64,000 bases of DNA, from positions 81,963 to 145,962 of the forward strand of contig NZ_JACYHE010000006.1 of the NCBI RefSeq assembly GCF_021696945.1, written 5' to 3'. Both the position numbers and the translations under genes were made by a program. Positions 1-8,265 of this stretch are shown here, piece after piece. The first letter of the stretch is position 1. Each line of letters begins with the position of its first letter. The notes beneath the pieces were generated by a model. It made no database searches and was not told the origin of the DNA. It was given only the letters and a program-made list of their open reading frames with translations. Source of the DNA: Streptomyces sp. JJ36. Its GTDB lineage: Bacteria > Actinomycetota > Actinomycetes > Streptomycetales > Streptomycetaceae.

Positions 1-185
1 GGAGCCACGTCCTCCCCGGCGACCTCTCCCCCGCCGACGCCGAGCGCATCAACACCGCCCTGGAGCGCCTCCGCCCGCTCGCCCAGCAGGTCGTCGACGC
101 CGAACTCGGCCTCGCCCTGGACCGGCGGGTGCGCGAGGAGGTCGCCGAGTGGTTCCGGCAGGACGGCGGTGCACCCGGCTCCTGA
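1..185 (+). CDS. 3' end of an unidentified gene (partial)
   Basis: An open frame enters from the left edge and ends at a TGA at 183-185, giving about 60 residues. The fragment is hydrophilic and looks helical, rich in Leu, Arg, Glu and Ala, with the segment ALERLRPLAQQVVDAELGLA and a Gly/Pro tail. No motif identifies a family and the start lies outside the window. The codon bias is typical of the region, so it is probably a real C-terminus. It could be the end of a regulator or of a helical-bundle protein, but nothing in the sequence decides this. Confidence 0.5.
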   Translation, partial: SHVLPGDLSPADAERINTALERLRPLAQQVVDAELGLALDRRVREEVAEWFRQDGGAPGS

Positions 186-370
186 GAGCTGCCGGACAGG
201 GCCCCGCGGACGCGCAGGCGCGGCCCGCACCCCTGCCGCGCGTCCGCCGTGGGGCCGCCGTGCGTCCGCCGTGGGGCCCGTGCCCGTGCCGACCGGTCAT
301 CCTTCAGGAGCATGGGCGTAGCCCTCACGGTGGAAGAAGTCACGGGGAACATCCCCGTAGCGTCACGGGC

Positions 371-991
371 ATGACAGTCTCGACGTCTCCGGCCTCGACG
401 GGGAGGCAGCCCGTCACGCCCTCCCGCCCGAGCAGCACGGTCCGCGCCGTGGCAGCGGTCACCGTCCTCTGCTGCGTCGGCTTCGCCCTGGTCAACCTCG
501 ACCTGCTCACCACGGGCTTCTTCGCCGGCGAGGACTACGACCGGTTGACCGCGGACCATCCGGTCGGCTTCGCCGTGATGAACCTGCTGGTCCTGGTGCT
601 GAAACTCGCCGGAGCGTTCGTGGCGGCGCTGACCGTCGCCCCGCGGGTCCGGACCTCGGCCCCCGGCCGGCTGCTCGCTCCCCCCGTGGTGGGGGTGAGC
701 GCCCATGCCGCGTGGATCACCCTCGGCGTCTACTGCGCAGGCAGCATCGCCCAGGGCATCGTCATGATCGTCGAGGGCGACGGCATCGCCCTCGGCGAAC
801 TCGCCTACGTGGGCTTCTTCGCGCTCTTCGCGCTCTGCTACGGCGTCCTCGGGCTCTCCTACCACCGCCGCGCCGGCCTGCGCCCCCGTCACCTCGTCCT
901 CGGCACACTGGGTGCGATCGTGCTCGGAGGCGTCCTCACCGCAGCGATCGTCACGCTGACCGCGCTGGGCCTGGTGCCGTCGAGCACGTGA
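371..991 (+). CDS. Four-helix hypothetical integral membrane protein
   Basis: The product has 206 residues. A short polar N-terminus rich in Ser, Thr and Pro precedes four hydrophobic helices, at about residues 25-45, 70-95, 110-135 and 145-165, with a further hydrophobic C-terminal stretch around 175-200. The ATG at 371 is preferred because the upstream part of the open frame (from 149) is Arg/Pro-rich and lacks coding character. No catalytic or transport motif is visible. Function is unknown; it is probably a small actinobacterial membrane protein. Confidence 0.65.
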   Translation: MTVSTSPASTGRQPVTPSRPSSTVRAVAAVTVLCCVGFALVNLDLLTTGFFAGEDYDRLTADHPVGFAVMNLLVLVLKLAGAFVAALTVAPRVRTSAPGRLLAPPVVGVSAHAAWITLGVYCAGSIAQGIVMIVEGDGIALGELAYVGFFALFALCYGVLGLSYHRRAGLRPRHLVLGTLGAIVLGGVLTAAIVTLTALGLVPSST

Positions 992-1160
992 CCCGGGTGC
1001 CTGCGCCGGCCGGCATCCGCACTCCCGTACCGGCCGCTCCCACGGCGGCCCGGTGACGGCCGTCCCCGAACCGGCCGGGGCACACGGGCCCGCACGGCAG
1101 CCTCCGGCCGCCCCCGGCCGATATCCTCGCCGGTGCAGACACCTTCCGCAGGAGGAGCGC

Positions 1161-1286
1161 GTGAGCCTCTACACCCGGGCGGACCCCGTCCGCGACACCA
1201 CCGACGGCCTCGGCCGCCCCGGCCCGGGCCGCACCCGCACCGTGGCCGGCACCGGCGGGCTCCACGGCGTGCCGGACGCCCGGTGA
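1161..1286 (+). CDS. Possible 41-residue small ORF upstream of a Cys-pair membrane protein
   Basis: A GTG at 1161 follows a very good ribosome site (GCAGGAGGA, 5-7 bases upstream). The frame runs to a TGA at 1284-1286, one base before the next gene's GTG. The peptide is polar and rich in Arg, Thr and Gly, with no recognisable domain. The strong ribosome site and near-zero spacing suggest it is translated and coupled to the next gene. It may be a leader, or the true ribosome site may mainly serve re-initiation at 1288. Confidence 0.35.
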   Translation: MSLYTRADPVRDTTDGLGRPGPGRTRTVAGTGGLHGVPDAR

Positions 1287-1287
1287 C

Positions 1288-1863
1288 GTGCGCGTAGGTC
1301 TGGCCGGGCTCCGGCACCGCCACCACGGTGACGCCCTGAACGCCGTCGGCGTCCTCCTGTTCGGCGCTTCCGCCGTCGTCCCGCCGAACCCGGCGAGCAC
1401 CACCGTCCTCGCCGCCGCCGTCACCCTGATGGCCGTCTCCTCGGCCATGCAGACCCGGCACCTCAGGGGACCACTGTGCGAGAGGTGCGTCGGGGCCATG
1501 CCGCTGAACGCCGCCGAGGCGGCCCAGCGGAAGCGCCGCTGGCGGTGGACGCTCGCCGCCTTCCACGCCACCTACGACCGCCCCTCGCGGGCAAGCCTCG
1601 CCGGTACGACCGCCCTGCTGCTCCAAGGCGCCGGAGCCGCCCTCCTGTTGGGGTTCGCCGAGGCGGGCGACCACTCGCGCGGGCTCGGTGGCCTGGTCCT
1701 GAGCCTGGGCCTCCTTCTCTCCCTGGCCACCACCTGGATGGGCCGCACGCACAGCCGTCTCCAGCCCTGGTGCCCCTTCTGCGACCACGGGGGCGGCGGC
1801 GGGGAGGGCGGCGACCGCGATCCGGCGCCGCAGGACGACCCCGGGCGGCCGGTACCCGCCTGA
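1288..1863 (+). CDS. Membrane protein with two CxxC pairs (hypothetical)
   Basis: The product has 191 residues. Hydrophobic segments lie around residues 20-55, 100-125 and 135-150. Two cysteine pairs, LCERCVGAM near residue 64 and WCPFCDH near residue 160, flank the later membrane segments, and a Gly/Asp/Pro tail follows. Paired CxxC motifs of this kind either bind a metal or form a thiol redox pair; which applies here is not clear. The GTG start at 1288 has no ribosome site of its own and lies directly after the stop of a small ORF, so translation is probably coupled. Confidence 0.6.
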   Translation: MRVGLAGLRHRHHGDALNAVGVLLFGASAVVPPNPASTTVLAAAVTLMAVSSAMQTRHLRGPLCERCVGAMPLNAAEAAQRKRRWRWTLAAFHATYDRPSRASLAGTTALLLQGAGAALLLGFAEAGDHSRGLGGLVLSLGLLLSLATTWMGRTHSRLQPWCPFCDHGGGGGEGGDRDPAPQDDPGRPVPA

Positions 1864-1971
1864 GCCGGCCCGGCACCCGGGCAGGACTGGAAACCTGCCA
1901 CACGGGCCGGGCCGTTCAGCAGCGTGGGCTGCGGGGGCCGGCCGGAGCCTCGCGAGCACAGGACAGGACCG

Positions 1972-1989
1972 CTCCTGTCTCCTGGCGGA
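1972..1989. terminator. Short hairpin between convergent genes
   Basis: GACAGGA at 1972-1978 pairs with TCCTGTC at 1983-1989 around a 4-base loop. It sits just before the convergent stop of the exonuclease gene and 109 bases after the stop at 1863, where a bidirectional terminator would be expected. The stem is only 7 bp and there is no U-tract. Confidence 0.35.
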
Positions 1990-1994
1990 CTCCG

Positions 1995-2801
1995 TCAGGA
2001 GTCGAACACCGCCGTCACCGGAGCGTGGTCCGACCAGCGCAGCTCGTGCGCGGCCGCCCGCTCCACGTACCCCTTCACGGCCCGCTCCGCCAGCCCGGCG
2101 GTGGCCGCCAGCAGGTCGATGCGCCAGCCGCTGTCGTTGTCGAACGCCCGGCCGCGGTACGACCACCAGGAGTACGGCCCGGTCTCCTCGGGATGCAGCG
2201 CCCGTACGACGTCGGTGTAGCCGCCGTCGGCCGGGTCGAAGACCCGGTCCAGCCAGGCACGCTCCTCGGGCAGGAAGCCGGAGTTCTTCCGGTTGCCGCG
2301 CCAGTTCTTCAGGTCGGCCTCCCGGTGCGCGATGTTCCAGTCGCCGCAGATCAGCACCTCACGGCCGTCGGCCGCCGCCTTCTCCCGCAACTCCCGGAGG
2401 TAGGGCAGGAAGTCCGCCATGAAGCGCTCCTTCTCCGCCTGCCGCTCGGTGCCGACCTCGCCGGACGGCAGATAGAGGCTGGCCACCGTCAGGCCGCCAG
2501 GGAGGTCCGCCTCCACATACCGGCCGGACTCCTCGAACTCCGCGGCCCCGAAGCCGATCCGGACCCGCTCCGGCTCCCGGCGCGTGAGCAACGCCACACC
2601 CGCCCGGCCCTTCACCGACGACGGCGCCCACACGGCGTGCCAGCCCTCCGGCTCCCGCACCCCGGCGGCAAGCTGCTCCGGCTCCGCACGGACCTCCTGC
2701 AGGCAGACGACGTCGGCGTCCGTCTCCGCCAGCCACGGGACATAGCCCTTGCGGGACGCGGCACGCAGCCCGTTCACATTGACCGTCGTCACCTGAATCA
2801 C
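1995..2801 (-). CDS. Exodeoxyribonuclease III / AP endonuclease family protein
   Basis: The product has 268 residues and the endonuclease/exonuclease/phosphatase fold of the ExoIII (Xth/ExoA) family, which repairs abasic sites and blocked 3' ends. Visible signatures are an N-terminal VNGLRAA with the metal-binding Asn, DADVVCLQEVRA with the metal-ligand Glu, ICGDWNIAH (the catalytic GDxN motif) and the C-terminal WSDHAPV with the catalytic His. The length is normal for the family. The start is a GTG with GGGAG six bases upstream; the longer frame upstream runs into low-complexity DNA. Streptomyces carry several paralogues, so no gene symbol is given. Confidence 0.92.
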   Translation of the reverse strand: MIQVTTVNVNGLRAASRKGYVPWLAETDADVVCLQEVRAEPEQLAAGVREPEGWHAVWAPSSVKGRAGVALLTRREPERVRIGFGAAEFEESGRYVEADLPGGLTVASLYLPSGEVGTERQAEKERFMADFLPYLRELREKAAADGREVLICGDWNIAHREADLKNWRGNRKNSGFLPEERAWLDRVFDPADGGYTDVVRALHPEETGPYSWWSYRGRAFDNDSGWRIDLLAATAGLAERAVKGYVERAAAHELRWSDHAPVTAVFDS

Positions 2802-3591
2802 AGCAGCTCCCTGCCCGTCCGTCCGTGCAACCTCCCCCGCTCCCCGGCCGCGGCCCCCCGTGACCGGCGCCACTGGTGGCACCCGCCGGAACCCGGCCGA
2901 GCCAGCCACCCTAACCGCTCCGGCACACCGTCCCCGCGCCCGTCGGCGAGGCCGGGCGCAGGGTCTCTCGGGGGCGTGCCCCAAGGCGCGGGCGCCACGG
3001 GCCGGCTGCTGCGGCGGCGGCTTCGCGACGGGGCGGGGCGGATGCGTTGCCGAGTGCGGGCCGGGCGTCGGCGGCTTCGCGACGGGGCGGGGGCGGGTGC
3101 GTGGCCGGGTGCGGGGCTCGTTCTGTTGCGGTCACTGCTTGGCGGGCTACGGGGAGAGGGGTGGTGGGTGGCGGGCTCGTTCATGTTGCGGGCGCGGGTG
3201 GCGTGGTGGGCTGGGGTTCACCCGCCGGTGACGGGGCCGGTCGGCGGGGCGGTCGGCAGCCGGTGACGGGGGTGCCCTGGCGGGCTGCTGCCGCGCTGTG
3301 GCCGAGGCATCGTCTTCTCGCTCCGCTCGTTCCACGCCGGTGGCACTGCGCGGTCTGTCTGCGGGCCGTTCCGGAGTGGGGGTGCGCGCGGCCCGGGTCG
3401 TGCCGGAGGTCCGGTGGAGCGGGCCGTTCCGGAGTGAGGGTGCGTGCGGCCCGGGTCGCACCGGAAGCCGGCCCGCGCCGGAGGGCTGATGGGCCGCGTC
3501 GAGCCCGGCGGGGGCGGGGACGGCTCCGGGGGCGGGATCATCGCCTTGCCCGCGCGGCCGATCGGGGCCCCCGGAGGCCCGCCCGCGTCGT

Positions 3592-3663
3592 GATCTTGTA
3601 CTGGTCCACGCTTTGGACAAATCTGGGCCGATATTTGCCAAAAGCGTGGACCAGTACAAGATC
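3592..3663. repeat. 72-base near-perfect hairpin at the palindrome centre
   Basis: The outer 23 bases (3592-3614) are the exact reverse complement of 3641-3663. After one-base bulges on each side the pairing resumes (GG/CC, then CAAAT/ATTTG), leaving a 10-base loop at 3622-3631. The sequence is much richer in A and T than its surroundings. A stem of about 30 bp is longer than ordinary terminators, and it lies far from any gene end. Confidence 0.85.
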
Positions 3664-3836
3664 GTCCGGAATTTGTCAGGGGTGGTGCCCACTGACGGGT
3701 CTTACACTCCGGGGCTCCGGGGGCGCTCGCCGGGTACAAGCCCGGCCCGCCAGGTCGTGCGGGCGCCCGCAAGCCGCACCCGGGCTCGCGACCCCCGCCA
3801 GGCCGCAGGCCGAGCGTCAGAAGCCCGGCCTCGGAC

Positions 3837-3861
3837 AGGCCAGGCCAGGCCAGGCCAGGCC
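3837..3861 (+). repeat. Five tandem copies of AGGCC
   Basis: Five perfect head-to-tail copies of the pentamer AGGCC lie inside the right arm of the large palindrome. The left arm has no corresponding run, so the repeat arose or was lost after the arms duplicated. Confidence 0.85.
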
Positions 3862-4343
3862 ACAGGCAGGGTGCCCGGCCCCAGCCCCCACCGGCTACGA
3901 GCCCCGCGCACCCCCACTCCGGAACGGCCGGCAGGCGGACCCCGCACTGCCACCCACGTGCAACGAGCGGAGCGAGAAGACGAAACCCCAGCCACAGCGC
4001 GGCAGCAGCCAGCCAGGGCACCCCCGTCACCGGCCACCGACCGCCCCACCGCCCCACCCCGTCACCGGCGGGTGAACCCCAACCCACCACGCCACCCGCC
4101 ACCAGCAACCAGAACGAACCCACCACCCACCACCCCTCCCCCCGTAGCCCGCCAAGCAGTAACAGCACCAGAACGAGCCCCGCACCCGGCAACGCACCCC
4201 CCACCACCCCCACCGCGTAGGGCCGTTGCTCGCAACCGGTCGTTCGCCCGCCACACGCCACGTGCGGCGGGCGGAGGCAGCAGTGGCCGCATCTGAGTAC
4301 GAACGCTCATGACGCGCGCTGCCCGAGGCAGGAGACTCGGGGC

Positions 4344-4937
4344 ATGTCTCTCAGACGATCAGCCGCAGCAGCCGCCCTCGTCGTGCTCACGGTGACCGCG
4401 TGCGGCAGCCGGCAGGCGGGGCATGCGGAGTCGGCCGGCGGGGCTTCGCCGACTCCCGAGCCGAGCTTCTCTCCCCGGCCGAAGTGCGCGCAGCCCGCCG
4501 AGGTGCCCACGGAGCTGCCGTCGTCCCCCACTCCGAGCCGGAACGGCACGCCCCGGGAGGAGAACGGGGACCGGCCGCCGAACTACGCCGAGAACCACGC
4601 CTACCGCATGCAGGCGCCGATGACGGCGGAGAAGCGCGCCCGCGGACAGGCGTCGGCGAGGCTCATCCAGAAGGAGCTGGAGAAGGTCCGGCGGGAAGGC
4701 GGCGCGGGTGAGTACGGCGTCTTCCCCGACGAGCGGGTCGCGGCGGCGCTGAGCCGTCTCGGCTGTGGCGAGGAACACGGTGTCCACATCGGGTACGGGT
4801 CCTACAGCGTGCACACGGGAGACGTCTGTGTGTCCGGCCGGGTCACGGAGGACGAGCTGACCAGCAAGGTGCACGGTGCCTACGCCGAGCCGCAGCCCGG
4901 GACGGGCCCCTGCGTCGAGAACCGCGGAGGCCACTGA
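4344..4937 (+). CDS. Secreted lipoprotein, function unknown
   Basis: The product has 197 residues. The N-terminus is a classical lipoprotein signal: Arg-rich start, hydrophobic core, and a lipobox LTVTAC with the lipidated Cys at residue 20. A Ser/Pro/Thr-rich linker (to about residue 75) follows, then a soluble domain with three further Cys residues (CGEEH, DVCVSG, GPCVEN) that could form disulfides outside the cell. The ATG at 4344 has a GGAG ribosome site nearby. No enzymatic motif is visible. Confidence 0.8.
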   Translation: MSLRRSAAAAALVVLTVTACGSRQAGHAESAGGASPTPEPSFSPRPKCAQPAEVPTELPSSPTPSRNGTPREENGDRPPNYAENHAYRMQAPMTAEKRARGQASARLIQKELEKVRREGGAGEYGVFPDERVAAALSRLGCGEEHGVHIGYGSYSVHTGDVCVSGRVTEDELTSKVHGAYAEPQPGTGPCVENRGGH

Positions 4938-5030
4938 GCGCCTCCGTACGACGCCGTGGCCGGGCGCCGGCCCCGGGCTGCCCCGCCGGCGGCCACCGGG
5001 GCAGAAGTGCCGACCGTAGGATGCGGGGCT

Positions 5031-5513
5031 ATGGAGATACGTGCTGTGCGGTACGACCATCCGGACGCGCTGAAGCTGAACGACGTGGTGCAGGAGGAGT
5101 ACACCGAGCGCTACGGCGAGGCGGACGTGACCCCCCTCGACCCGAGGATGTTCGAGCCGCCGCACGGGCTCTACCTGCTGGCCTACGACGAGGAGGGCCG
5201 GCCGGTGGCGACCGGTGGCTGGCGGGCGCAGGACCGCGACGACATGGGGTACGCCGACGGCGACGCGGAGATCAAGCGGATGTTCGTGGTGCGGGAGGCC
5301 CGGGGGCGGGGCCTGGCCCGGCGCATCCTGGCCGCGCTGGAGGAGAGCGCCCGGTCGGCGGGCCGGGTGCGGATGGTGCTGGAGACCGGCCTCCGGCAGC
5401 CGGAGGCGATCGCGCTGTACGTGTCGGAGGGGTACGAGCCGACGACCAAGTTCGGCCACTACCGCTTCCACGAGGAGAGCCGCTGCTACGCGAAGCCGCT
5501 CCGGGCGGACTGA
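5031..5513 (+). CDS. GNAT family N-acetyltransferase
   Basis: The product has 160 residues and a single GNAT fold. The acetyl-CoA binding motif A is seen in IKRMFVVREARGRGLARRIL (about residues 80-100), with the R-G-x-G-x-A P-loop-like turn. Motif B is seen around LYVSEGYEP near residue 140. Two ATG codons lie 10 bases apart; only the one at 5031 is in frame. The substrate cannot be inferred. Confidence 0.88.
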   Translation: MEIRAVRYDHPDALKLNDVVQEEYTERYGEADVTPLDPRMFEPPHGLYLLAYDEEGRPVATGGWRAQDRDDMGYADGDAEIKRMFVVREARGRGLARRILAALEESARSAGRVRMVLETGLRQPEAIALYVSEGYEPTTKFGHYRFHEESRCYAKPLRAD

Positions 5514-5696
5514 ATCCGCGCCGGACGAACTGAGGCAGCGCGAGGCGCGTGCGACGGGCGGCCGGCCCGGGGGAGTCCGGCTGCGCAGGACATGGCGCAC
5601 GGCACGGTTGCTGCGCCCGGCCTTCCGCTCCGAGTTCCGTGACTTTCCGCGTCGTTGGGCTCACCCGGAGCACCCGGCGCGGATAGGGTGCGGGGC

Positions 5697-6500
5697 ATGA
5701 CTGAGGAGCAGACCCGGCCCAAGATCGACGACAGCGTGGCGCACTCCGCCCGCATGTGGAACTACTGGCTGGGCGGGCGGGACTTCTACGAGGTGGACCG
5801 GCAGGCCGGCGACCGCATACGCGAGCTGCACCCCGGCATCCTGGACTACGCACGGGCGGACCGGGCGTTCCTGGGGCGTGCCGTGCGGCATCTGACCGGT
5901 GAGGCGGGCATCCGGCAGTTCCTGGACATCGGCACCGGCCTGCCCACGGCGGACAACACGCACGAGGTCGCGCAGCGCGTGGCCCCGGAGTCGCGGATCG
6001 TGTACGTCGACAACGACCCGCTGGTCCTCGCCCACGCCCGGGCCCTGCTGACCAGCACCTCCGAGGGGGTCACCGACTACATCGACGCCGACCTGCACGC
6101 CCCGGAGGCGATCCTCCGGGAGGCCGAGCGCACCCTGGACTTCTCCCGGCCGGTGGCGGTGATGCTGCTGGGCATCGCGATGTTCGTGAACGACGACGCG
6201 CAGGCGCGGGACGTGGTGCGGCGGCTGATGGAGGCGGTGCCGTCGGGCAGCTATCTCGCGCTCTCACACACCATCACCGCGCCGGGGCTGGACGACGTGG
6301 ACGAGGCCGTCCGCTTCTGGAACTCGGTGGGCACGCCCAAGCTCAAGCAGCGCACACCCGAGGAGGTGGAAGGCTTCTTCGACGGGCTGGAACTGCTGGA
6401 GCCGGGTGTCGTCTCGTGCTCCCGCTGGCGCCCGGAGGCCACCCCGTGGGGCGAGCCCGACGAGGTGGCCTTCTACTGCGGGGTGGCCCGGAAGCCGTAG
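5697..6500 (+). CDS. SAM-dependent methyltransferase, DUF574 / Methyltransf_19 type
   Basis: The product has 267 residues, the normal size for the actinobacterial DUF574 family. Family hallmarks are the N-terminal segment ARMWNYWLGGRDFYEVDR, the SAM-binding loop FLDIGTGLPTADNTHEVAQ and the acidic turn IVYVDNDPLVLAHARALL. These proteins are abundant in Streptomyces and often sit beside regulators or P450 genes, but their substrates are mostly unknown. The P450 genes that follow are convergent with it, so they are not one operon. Confidence 0.9.
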   Translation: MTEEQTRPKIDDSVAHSARMWNYWLGGRDFYEVDRQAGDRIRELHPGILDYARADRAFLGRAVRHLTGEAGIRQFLDIGTGLPTADNTHEVAQRVAPESRIVYVDNDPLVLAHARALLTSTSEGVTDYIDADLHAPEAILREAERTLDFSRPVAVMLLGIAMFVNDDAQARDVVRRLMEAVPSGSYLALSHTITAPGLDDVDEAVRFWNSVGTPKLKQRTPEEVEGFFDGLELLEPGVVSCSRWRPEATPWGEPDEVAFYCGVARKP

Positions 6501-6606
6501 GACGCCCGGCCGCGCGGGCGCGGAAGCCGCGCGACCCGGCACCCGGTATCCGGAAGCCGCAGGCACCCGAGCCGCAGGGCCGGCCCGCCCGCAACGGGCC
6601 GGGCCG

Positions 6607-7992
6607 TCAGGAGGCCCGCAGGCCCGGGGACTCCGCGCTGCCCGGGGCCCGTTCCGCGCGCGGCTCCACGATCATCGGGACGCTCTTCGGGCGGGCCATG
6701 GCGGCCGTCTCCTCCCGCACGGTCACCCCGGGGACGGGACGGAAGCGCCAGCGGGGCAGCACCGTGGCGAGGGTGATCATGATCTCCGTCCAGGAGAACT
6801 CGTCCCCGATGCACTTGCGGTTCCCGGCGCCGAAGGCGACGAACGCCTCCCGGGGCCGCTCGGCCCGCTGCTCCGGGGACCAGCGGTCGGGGTCGAAGCG
6901 CTCCGGCTCCGGGTAGAGCCGCGGGTCGAGGTGGAGGGCGTAGAGGCTGAAGGCGATCTCGGTGCCCTCGGGCAGTTCGACGCCGCCCAGCTCCACGGGC
7001 TGCGCGGTGCGCCGCATCAGCAGCGTCACGCCGTGCAGCCGGATCACCTCGTCCAGCACCTGCCGGAGGTAGGTCAGCCGGGACATGTCGGCGAAGGTCA
7101 CCTGGCGGTCGCCGACGACCTCGTCGATCTCCTCCAGCACCCGGCGTTCGACCTCGGGGTGGCGGGCCAGTTCGTGGAAGGTCCAGGCGAAGGTGGAGGC
7201 GGTGGTCTCGGTGCCGGCGAAGAGCATGGTGCCGAGCTCGTCGCGGACCTCCTCGTCGGTGAGGGCCTCGCCGGTGTCCGCGTCGCGCGCGGCGAGCAGC
7301 ATCGACAGCAGGTCGGGGTGCTCGTCGTCGGAGGCCCGGGTGTCCTTGATGACGTCGTCGATGACCTTCCGCAGCCGGGCCGAGGCCGCGAGGAAGCGGC
7401 GGTTCGGGGGGACGGGCAACCGGTCCAGCGCGGGCGGCAGCACCGCCCGGGTGAGCATGGTCTGCAGGATGACCGGGATGTCGCGGCGTACGGCCTTGAC
7501 CGCCTGCTCCCCGAGGTCCGAGGCGAACATGGTGCTGGCCAGCGTGACGATGGCGAACTCGCCCATCTCCTGCACCATGTCGACGCGCTGACCGGGCCGC
7601 CACGCATCGGCCAGCTCCCGCGCGCGGGCCGCCATGATCTCGCCGTAGCCGGCCAGGCGCCGGTGGTGGAAGGTCGGCTGGATGAGCCGCCGGTGCCGCC
7701 GGTGTTCCTGCCCGTCGGCGGTGGCCAGCCCGCCGCCGACGAGCGGCGTCATGCGGCTGAAGAGCCGTCCCTTGGAGATGAAACGCGCCTTGGTGACCAG
7801 CACCTCGTGGACCAGGGAGGCGTTGGTGACGAAGACGACGGGCAGGCCGCCGAGGTCGACCCGCACCAGGTCGCCGCTCTCCCGGAGGGACTTCACGAAG
7901 TTCAGCGGGTCGCGCATCAGCGGCCACGCGTGCCCCAGCAGCGGAAGTCTGCCCGGGGCGTGCGGCACCGCCGCCATCCCACCGTCGGCCAT
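6607..7992 (-). CDS. Cytochrome P450 (pentalenene-oxygenase-like family)
   Basis: The product has 461 residues and no membrane anchor. The oxygen-binding I-helix reads LFAGTETTAS, the K-helix has a normal ExxR (DEVIRLHG), and the haem loop is FGAGNRKCIGDEF with the Cys ligand near residue 393. The proline-rich start (PHAPGRLPLLGHAWPLMRDP) resembles bacterial P450s of the terpene/polyketide tailoring type such as pentalenene oxygenase. The ATG at 7992 follows GAAGGGA. The gene lies 273 bases downstream of a second, atypical P450 on the same strand. No terpene cyclase is nearby, so the substrate is unknown. Confidence 0.93.
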   Translation of the reverse strand: MADGGMAAVPHAPGRLPLLGHAWPLMRDPLNFVKSLRESGDLVRVDLGGLPVVFVTNASLVHEVLVTKARFISKGRLFSRMTPLVGGGLATADGQEHRRHRRLIQPTFHHRRLAGYGEIMAARARELADAWRPGQRVDMVQEMGEFAIVTLASTMFASDLGEQAVKAVRRDIPVILQTMLTRAVLPPALDRLPVPPNRRFLAASARLRKVIDDVIKDTRASDDEHPDLLSMLLAARDADTGEALTDEEVRDELGTMLFAGTETTASTFAWTFHELARHPEVERRVLEEIDEVVGDRQVTFADMSRLTYLRQVLDEVIRLHGVTLLMRRTAQPVELGGVELPEGTEIAFSLYALHLDPRLYPEPERFDPDRWSPEQRAERPREAFVAFGAGNRKCIGDEFSWTEIMITLATVLPRWRFRPVPGVTVREETAAMARPKSVPMIVEPRAERAPGSAESPGLRAS

Positions 7993-8265
7993 CCCCAGTC
8001 CGTCCCTTCTCACCAGCTCCGCGCCGGGTCGTACGCCGGCGCCCGGGGCGGAGAACCGGGCCGGCTGAAGATCATGCCTACCCCGGCCGGCGATCCGTTC
8101 ATGCCGAACGAGTGTGCGCAATGGCCGAATTCGTGCGGTGCGGTGTACGTGCCGTCGTTCCCGTACGGCCCCCGCAGGCCGGGCGGCGGCCAGGGGACGG
8201 GCGGCACCGCCCGAGCGGCCCCGGGCCGGGGCCCGGAGCCGGGGCGCCCGGCGCGGGGCGACGCC

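Larger units (their letters stand above)
2990..4300. repeat. 1.2-kb imperfect palindrome (diverged inverted duplication)
   Basis: This stretch has no convincing gene. The left arm (about 3110-3440) reappears in reverse complement on the right (about 3890-4180). For example, CGTTCTGTTGCGGTCACTGC at 3119 corresponds to the reverse complement of the DNA ending near 4176, and the block with TCTTCTCGCTCCGCTCGTT near 3312 corresponds to AACGAGCGGAGCGAGAAGA near 3961. Midpoints of matched pairs all fall near 3645, next to the central hairpin. Both arms keep an open reading frame on one strand with similar Trp/Gly-rich translations. That follows from copying DNA and is not evidence of protein. The order of arms, hairpin and arms suggests an inverted duplication or a decayed mobile or satellite-like element. 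Confidence 0.8.

Noticed and set aside
3047..4261. Long open frames on both strands reading Trp/Gly-rich, membrane-like proteins
   Set aside because: They lie in the inverted duplication, encode the same peptide from both arms and lack ribosome sites. Open frames of this length are common in GC-rich non-coding DNA.
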